NCBI GenBank assembly: GCA_046726955.1
Contig: JBKPBQ010000261.1
Location: 1 to 9,691 of the forward strand
DNA length: 9,691 nt
DNA from: CAVPGH01 sp046726955
GTDB taxonomy: Bacteria > Acidobacteriota > Vicinamibacteria > Fen-336
Reading direction: 5' to 3'
The notes beneath the pieces were generated by a model. It did no database searches and had not been told where the DNA came from. It worked only from the letters and a program-made list of their open reading frames with translations. Numbering within the stretch: the stretch's first letter is position 1; each line of letters starts with the position of its first letter. Position numbers and translations under genes: made by a program. Below, piece after piece: positions 5,660 to 9,691 of the stretch.

Positions 5660-6405
5660 GCGGGGCGGTTCGGGTGTACAAGGTGGGGGGTCCGGCGCTG
5701 GAGGATCCCACGCTCGTCGGTCCGCTCGGCGCCGAGATCCGGCTTGGAGGGGGCAACGTGGTGCTCGTCCATGGGGGCGGGCGCCAGGTGGACCGGCTGC
5801 TGAGTGCGCTGCACATCGAGTCGCACAGGATCGACGGGCGCCGAGTGACGTCGCCCGCGGCCATGGAGATTGTGGAGATGGTGCTGTCGGGAACGGTGAA
5901 CAAGGCGCTCGCCGGAGGGCTCACGGATGCGGGCGTTCCCGCGATCGGACTCTCCGGGCGCGACGCGGGCCTCATCCGCGCCCGCCTCGAGGCGGACCTC
6001 GGCCGCGTGGGCACGCCGGAGTCCGTTGATCCCGCGCCCGTGCGCGCGCTATGGCAAGCCGGCTTCGTGCCCGTCGTCTCGCCCGTGTCTCAGGGGCCCG
6101 GAGGCGAGCCGGTCAACGTCAACGCCGACGAGGCGGCGCTCGGCCTCGCCAAGGCGGTCGCGGCGGCGAGCCTCGTCTACCTCTCCGACGTGGACGGCGT
6201 GCGCATCGGCGACCGCACGGTCGACTCGCTCGGCGCGGACGAGGCAAAGGAGCGCATCGCCGACGGCACGATCGCGGGGGGCATGGCCCTCAAGGTGCGC
6301 GTCGCCCTCGACGCGGTGGCGGCGGGAGTGCCCGAGGTCGTGATCGCCGGCAAGGCTCGCCTCCTCGGGACGTTCGCGGGCACGCGCGTAGGAGCCCGGG
6401 CGTGA
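5656..6405 (+). CDS. argB: N-acetylglutamate kinase
   Basis: Phosphorylates N-acetylglutamate with ATP, the second step of arginine synthesis. The start is GTG 5656 in the GTGA overlap with argC, giving 249 residues. Amino acid kinase family motifs are present: Lys9 in KVGG, VLVHGGGRQ, GRRVTS, EMVLSGTVNK and GLSGRDAGLI. Asp158 lies in NVNADEA and Lys213 in GGMALK; both correspond to conserved active-site residues. The protein is short and begins only eight residues before KVGG, so it lacks the N-terminal helix of arginine-inhibited hexameric enzymes. By family knowledge this suggests weak or no feedback inhibition by arginine. HGGGRQ and IESHRIDGRRVT resemble the Bacteroidetes-type enzymes, some of which use N-succinylglutamate, but argJ nearby favours acetylated substrates. 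Confidence 0.93.
   Translation: MSGAVRVYKVGGPALEDPTLVGPLGAEIRLGGGNVVLVHGGGRQVDRLLSALHIESHRIDGRRVTSPAAMEIVEMVLSGTVNKALAGGLTDAGVPAIGLSGRDAGLIRARLEADLGRVGTPESVDPAPVRALWQAGFVPVVSPVSQGPGGEPVNVNADEAALGLAKAVAAASLVYLSDVDGVRIGDRTVDSLGADEAKERIADGTIAGGMALKVRVALDAVAAGVPEVVIAGKARLLGTFAGTRVGARA
6390..6404 (+). promoter_or_regulatory. Shine-Dalgarno site and GTG start of argD
   Basis: AGGAG at 6390-6394 stands 7 nt before GTG 6402-6404, which overlaps the argB TGA in GTGA. This good spacing supports GTG 6402 as the argD start, although its frame is open further upstream inside argB. Confidence 0.75.
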
Positions 6406-7568
6406 GCGCGCTCCTCGCCGTCTACGACCGCGACCTCGTGCTCGTCAAGGGCAAGGGGGCGACGCTCTACGACAAGGACGGCCGCGCCTTCGTGGACTTC
6501 GCCGCGGGCATCGGCGTCAACGGCCTCGGCTACGGCGACACGAAGGTGCTCGCGGCCATCCGCAAGCAGGCCGGCCAGCTCATCCACGCGAGCAACCTCT
6601 TCCACACCGAGCCCGCCGCCCAGCTCGCCGAGCGCCTCGTGGCGCTCGCCTTCCCCGCCAAGGTCTTCTTCTCGAACTCCGGCACCGAGGCCTGGGAGAG
6701 CGCGATGAAGTTCGCGCGCAAGGTCGGCAAGGCGGCGGGGCGCACGGAGTTCGTCTGCTTCGAGCGCGCGTTCCACGGGCGCACGATGGGCGCGCTCTCC
6801 ACCACCTGGAACCCCAAGTACCGCGAGCCGTTCGAGCCGCTCGTGCCCGGCGTGCGGTTCTGTCCCTGGAACGACCTCGGAGCCGTGCGCACGGCGGTCA
6901 CGGAGAAGACGGCGGCGATCATGATCGAGCCGGTACAGGGCGAGGGCGGCGTCCGGCCCGCGCCCGTCGAGTTCCTGCAGGGACTCCGCCGGATCGCCGA
7001 CGACACCGGCGCGCTGCTCGTCATGGACGAGATCCAGTGCGGCCTCGGCCGCACCGGCAAGGTCTTCGCCTTCCAGCACGCGGGGATCGTTCCCGACGTC
7101 CTGACGCTCGCCAAGCCCCTCGGGGGCGGGCTGCCCATGGGGGCGACGCTCCTCAACGAGTCGCTCGCTCCCGCGATCGCCGTGGGCGACCACGGCAGCA
7201 CGTTCGGCGGCAATCCCGTGGCCGCGGCCGCCTCGCTGGTGGTGCTCGAACGGCTGACGGCACCCGGCTTCCTCGACAAGGTCGAGAAGCGCGCCCGCTC
7301 ACTTCACCGCGGGCTCAAGAAGCTCGCGCGCGCGTACCCCAAGGCGGTGGCCGAGGTCCGCGGCCTCGGCTTGATGATCGGCGTTGAGCTCCACGGCGAG
7401 GCGGGCCCGGTCGTGAAAGGGCTGCGCGAGCGCGGCTTCCTCGCCACCAAGGCCGGGGACAAGGTCCTGCGCCTGCTCCCGCCCCTCGTGGTCAAGCCGG
7501 GCGAGATCACGGGCTTCCTCGGCGCGCTCGAGGAGGTCCTGAAGGCCGGAGCCGGTGCTCCTTCGTGA
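6402..7568 (+). CDS. argD: N-acetylornithine aminotransferase
   Basis: PLP-dependent class III aminotransferase that converts N-acetylglutamate semialdehyde plus glutamate to N-acetylornithine, the fourth step of arginine synthesis. The 388 residues match the usual ArgD length. Motifs in order: FVDFAAGIGVNGLGY near the N-terminus, NSGTEAWESAMKFARK (phosphate-binding region), FHGRTMGALS, IEPVQGEGGV, MDEIQCGLGRTGK (PLP-ring Asp), the Schiff-base Lys238 in LAKPLGGGLPMGA, and STFGGNPVAAAAS. The Trp in GTEAWE replaces the more usual Asn. It starts at a GTG overlapping the argB stop, with AGGAG 7 nt upstream. Related class III enzymes such as LysJ or ornithine transaminase share these motifs. The neighbours decide for ArgD. 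Confidence 0.94.
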   Translation: MSALLAVYDRDLVLVKGKGATLYDKDGRAFVDFAAGIGVNGLGYGDTKVLAAIRKQAGQLIHASNLFHTEPAAQLAERLVALAFPAKVFFSNSGTEAWESAMKFARKVGKAAGRTEFVCFERAFHGRTMGALSTTWNPKYREPFEPLVPGVRFCPWNDLGAVRTAVTEKTAAIMIEPVQGEGGVRPAPVEFLQGLRRIADDTGALLVMDEIQCGLGRTGKVFAFQHAGIVPDVLTLAKPLGGGLPMGATLLNESLAPAIAVGDHGSTFGGNPVAAAASLVVLERLTAPGFLDKVEKRARSLHRGLKKLARAYPKAVAEVRGLGLMIGVELHGEAGPVVKGLRERGFLATKAGDKVLRLLPPLVVKPGEITGFLGALEEVLKAGAGAPS

Positions 7569-7608
7569 AGATCGTGGGAACGGACCTGCATCAGGAGTCA
7601 GGTAATCG

Positions 7609-8895
7609 ATGAAGAAGAACGTGAAGAAGGTGGTCCTCGCCTACTCCGGTGGCCTCGACACCTCGATCATCATCCCCTGGATCAAGGAGAACTACGGCGG
7701 GGCCGAGATCGTCGCCTACTGCGGTGACGTGGGCCAGGGCGACGACCTCGAGGCGGTACGCAAGAAGGCGCTCGCGACCGGAGCCAGCCGGTGCGTGGTG
7801 GAGGACCTCCGCGAGGAGTTCATCCGCGACTACGCGTTCAAGGCGCTCTCCGCGGGCGCCGTGTACGAGGACAACTATCTCCTGGGCACCGCCCTCGCCC
7901 GGCCGCTCCTCGCCTACCGGCAGGTGCAGTGCGCGCTGCGCGAAGGCGCCGACGCGCTCGCCCACGGCGCCACCGGCAAGGGGAACGACCAGGTGCGCTT
8001 CGAGGTGACCTACGGAGCCTTCGCTCCCCACCTCCACGTCATCGCCCCCTGGCGCGAGTGGACGATCCGCTCGCGCGAGGACGCGCTCGCCTACGCGGCG
8101 ACGCACGGCGTGCCCGTGGACCAGTCGCCCCGCGACCTCTTCAGCCGCGACGGCAACCTCTGGCACCTCTCGCACGAGGGCGGCAACCTCGAGGACACCT
8201 GGAACGCGCCGCAGAGCGAGATGTTCAAGCTCACCGTGGACCCGGAGAAGGCCCCGGACACTCCGCAGGTGGTGACGATCGCCTTCGAGGCCGGAACGCC
8301 CGTCTCCGTGGACGGGGAGCGTCTCTCGCCGGTCGCGCTCGTGGAGAAGCTGAACAAGGTCGCGGGCGCGCACGGAGTGGGACGCCTCGACCTCGTGGAG
8401 AACCGCCTCGTGGGCATCAAGTCCCGCGGCGTCTACGAGACGCCCGGGGGCACCGTCCTCCACCTCGCGCACCGCGAGCTCGAGCGGCTCGTGCTCGACC
8501 GCGACACGCTGCACTTCAAGCAGTCCGTGTCCGTGCGCTACGCGCAGCTCATCTACGACGGTCTCTGGTTCTCCTCGCTCCGCGAGGCGCTGGCCGGTTT
8601 CGTGGACGAGACGGAGAAGGAGGTCACGGGCGAGGTGCGCGTGAAGCTCTACAAGGGCCGCGCGGAGGCGGTCTCGCGCCGCTCGCCGCGCAGCCTCTAC
8701 CGCCAGGACCTCGCCACCTTCGGCGAGGGCATGGCCTACGACCACCACGACGCCGCCGGCTTCATCCGCCTCTTCGGCCTGCCCGAGCGCGTGCGCGCGC
8801 TCACCCGCGACCGCATCCCCGTGGACGTGAAGGCGGTCGAGGTGACGGAGCCCGTGCACCGCCCCCAGAACGCCAAGGCGGAGGCCAAGCGTTGA
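7609..8895 (+). CDS. argG: Argininosuccinate synthase
   Basis: Joins citrulline and aspartate with ATP to give argininosuccinate, the seventh step of arginine synthesis. The protein has 428 residues, slightly longer than the common ~400-residue type because of a short charged C-terminal tail. The ATP-pyrophosphatase P-loop SGGLDTS is at residues 13-19. EDNYLLGTALARPLLA and HGATGKGNDQVRFE (residues 119-132) are characteristic of the family, followed by APWREW and a conserved SPRSLYRQDLATFGEG. The ATG at 7609 has AGGAG at 7593-7597. A 40-bp gap after argD shows no terminator, so it is probably cotranscribed. argF, which makes its citrulline substrate, is not between argD and argG. Confidence 0.96.
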   Translation: MKKNVKKVVLAYSGGLDTSIIIPWIKENYGGAEIVAYCGDVGQGDDLEAVRKKALATGASRCVVEDLREEFIRDYAFKALSAGAVYEDNYLLGTALARPLLAYRQVQCALREGADALAHGATGKGNDQVRFEVTYGAFAPHLHVIAPWREWTIRSREDALAYAATHGVPVDQSPRDLFSRDGNLWHLSHEGGNLEDTWNAPQSEMFKLTVDPEKAPDTPQVVTIAFEAGTPVSVDGERLSPVALVEKLNKVAGAHGVGRLDLVENRLVGIKSRGVYETPGGTVLHLAHRELERLVLDRDTLHFKQSVSVRYAQLIYDGLWFSSLREALAGFVDETEKEVTGEVRVKLYKGRAEAVSRRSPRSLYRQDLATFGEGMAYDHHDAAGFIRLFGLPERVRALTRDRIPVDVKAVEVTEPVHRPQNAKAEAKR

Positions 8896-8908
8896 AGCGG
8901 GCGGGCCG

Positions 8909-9691
8909 ATGAGCTCGGGGGTCACCGCGCCCCAGGGCTTTCGCGCCGCCGCCGTGGCCGCGGGCATCAAGCCGGACCGCTTGGACCTGGCCCTCTTCGT
9001 CGCCGACCGCGTCTCGTCCGCGGCCGGCGTCTTCACCACCAACCGCGCGCAGGCGGCGCCCGTGGTCGTCTCGCGCGAGCACCTCGAGAGCGGCAAGGCG
9101 CGAGCAGTCGTCGTCAACGCCGGCTGCGCCAACGCGGGGACGGGCGAGGCCGGCCTTTCCGACGCGCGCGAGATGGCGGCAGCCACCGCCCGCGCGGTCT
9201 CCTGCGCCGCGCAGGAGGTGGTCGTGGCCTCCACCGGCGTAATCGGGGTGCGTCTGCCGATGGCTCGCGTGCGCGCGGGGATCGAGAAGGCGGCAGCCGC
9301 GGCCTCGCGCGGAGGCGGGGCGGACGCGGCCCGCGCCATCCTCACCACCGACACGCACCCCAAGGAGGTCCAGGTCCAGGTGGCGTTGCCGGGCGGGACC
9401 GTGACCATCGGGGGAATGGCGAAGGGGGCGGGCATGATCGCGCCGCACATGGCGACGCTCCTGGCCTTCTTCACGACCGACGCCGACGTCGAGGCCCCGC
9501 TTCTGCGGCGCGTCCTCGTGGAGGCGGTGGGCGAGAGCCTGAACCGCATCACCGTCGACGGCGACACCTCCACGAACGACTGCGCGGTCGTCCTCGCCAG
9601 CGGGGCGGCGAAGGTCCCGGTGCGCGGCGAGGGCTCCGACTTCGTGGCCTTCCGCAACGCGCTCGTGGACGCGTCGCGTCGGCTCGCGAAC
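8909..9691 (+). CDS. argJ: Ornithine acetyltransferase / glutamate N-acetyltransferase (C-terminus cut by window edge)
   Basis: Transfers the acetyl group from N-acetylornithine to glutamate, so the pathway recycles acetyl. Bifunctional members also use acetyl-CoA, as ArgA does. The reading frame is open for 261 codons from ATG 8909 to the right edge; the family is about 390-410 residues long. Recognisable segments are VTAPQGFRAAAVAAGIK at the N-terminus, AGVFTTNRAQAAPV, VVVNAGCANAGTGEAG, ASTGVIGVRLPM and KGAGMIAPHMATLLAFFTTDA. Precursor self-cleavage is expected between Ala182 and the nucleophile Thr183. ITVDGDTSTND follows. APHMATLL differs slightly from the frequent APNMATML. It begins 13 bp after the argG stop with only a weak G-rich ribosome binding site, as part of the arg operon. 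Confidence 0.95.
   Translation, partial: MSSGVTAPQGFRAAAVAAGIKPDRLDLALFVADRVSSAAGVFTTNRAQAAPVVVSREHLESGKARAVVVNAGCANAGTGEAGLSDAREMAAATARAVSCAAQEVVVASTGVIGVRLPMARVRAGIEKAAAAASRGGGADAARAILTTDTHPKEVQVQVALPGGTVTIGGMAKGAGMIAPHMATLLAFFTTDADVEAPLLRRVLVEAVGESLNRITVDGDTSTNDCAVVLASGAAKVPVRGEGSDFVAFRNALVDASRRLAN

Noticed and set aside
6177..7193. A 338-codon minus-strand open frame
   Set aside because: It is antisense to argB and argD, low in complexity and without family resemblance.
7591..9657. A 688-codon open frame on the minus strand
   Set aside because: It is the antisense shadow of argG and argJ and shows no recognisable domain; the plus strand encodes two conserved enzymes.
1..9691. CRISPR arrays, insertion sequences, prophage or att sites
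   Set aside because: No regularly spaced repeats, transposase-like ORFs or terminal inverted repeats were seen; the window reads as chromosomal core plus signalling genes.

Overview
The window is high-GC bacterial DNA (roughly 70% or more by eye) with dense, mostly non-overlapping genes. A cytoplasmic Ser/Thr kinase with TPR and WD40 modules, a long TPR protein and an argC-B-D-G-J cluster suggest a soil-type or thermophilic high-GC lineage such as Acidobacteriota, or possibly Planctomycetota, Myxococcota or Gemmatimonadota. This assignment is tentative: no rRNA or lineage marker is present.

Left part (1-2783): a large protein kinase gene runs leftwards from 2624 and leaves the window at position 1. 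Its modules in order are an MJ0042-type zinc ribbon, a Hanks-type kinase, a TPR-like helical region and a WD40 propeller. The 159-bp region that separates it from the rightward TPR gene holds a perfect CRP/FNR-like dyad, TGTGA-N6-TCACA. Plausible promoters face outwards on both sides of the dyad.

Middle part (2784-4678): a membrane-anchored TPR protein of 557 residues is followed by a 221-bp intergenic region. This region has a near-consensus sigma70 promoter (TTGACA-N16-TATCAT), a possible 25-codon Arg-rich leader ORF, mutually exclusive RNA pairings and a strong intrinsic terminator, all upstream of argC. The layout resembles a transcription attenuator for the arginine operon. It is the most interesting signal in the window, but no convincing antiterminator could be drawn by eye.

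Right part (4679-9691): argC, argB and argD are joined by two 4-bp GTGA overlaps. argG follows after 40 bp and argJ after a further 13 bp, and argJ runs off the right edge. ArgB, ArgC and ArgD convert N-acetylglutamate to N-acetylornithine. ArgJ then releases ornithine and recycles the acetyl group, and ArgG acts two steps later on citrulline. argF and argH, which would complete the path, are not in the window and must lie downstream or elsewhere. No argR gene or ARG box was seen.
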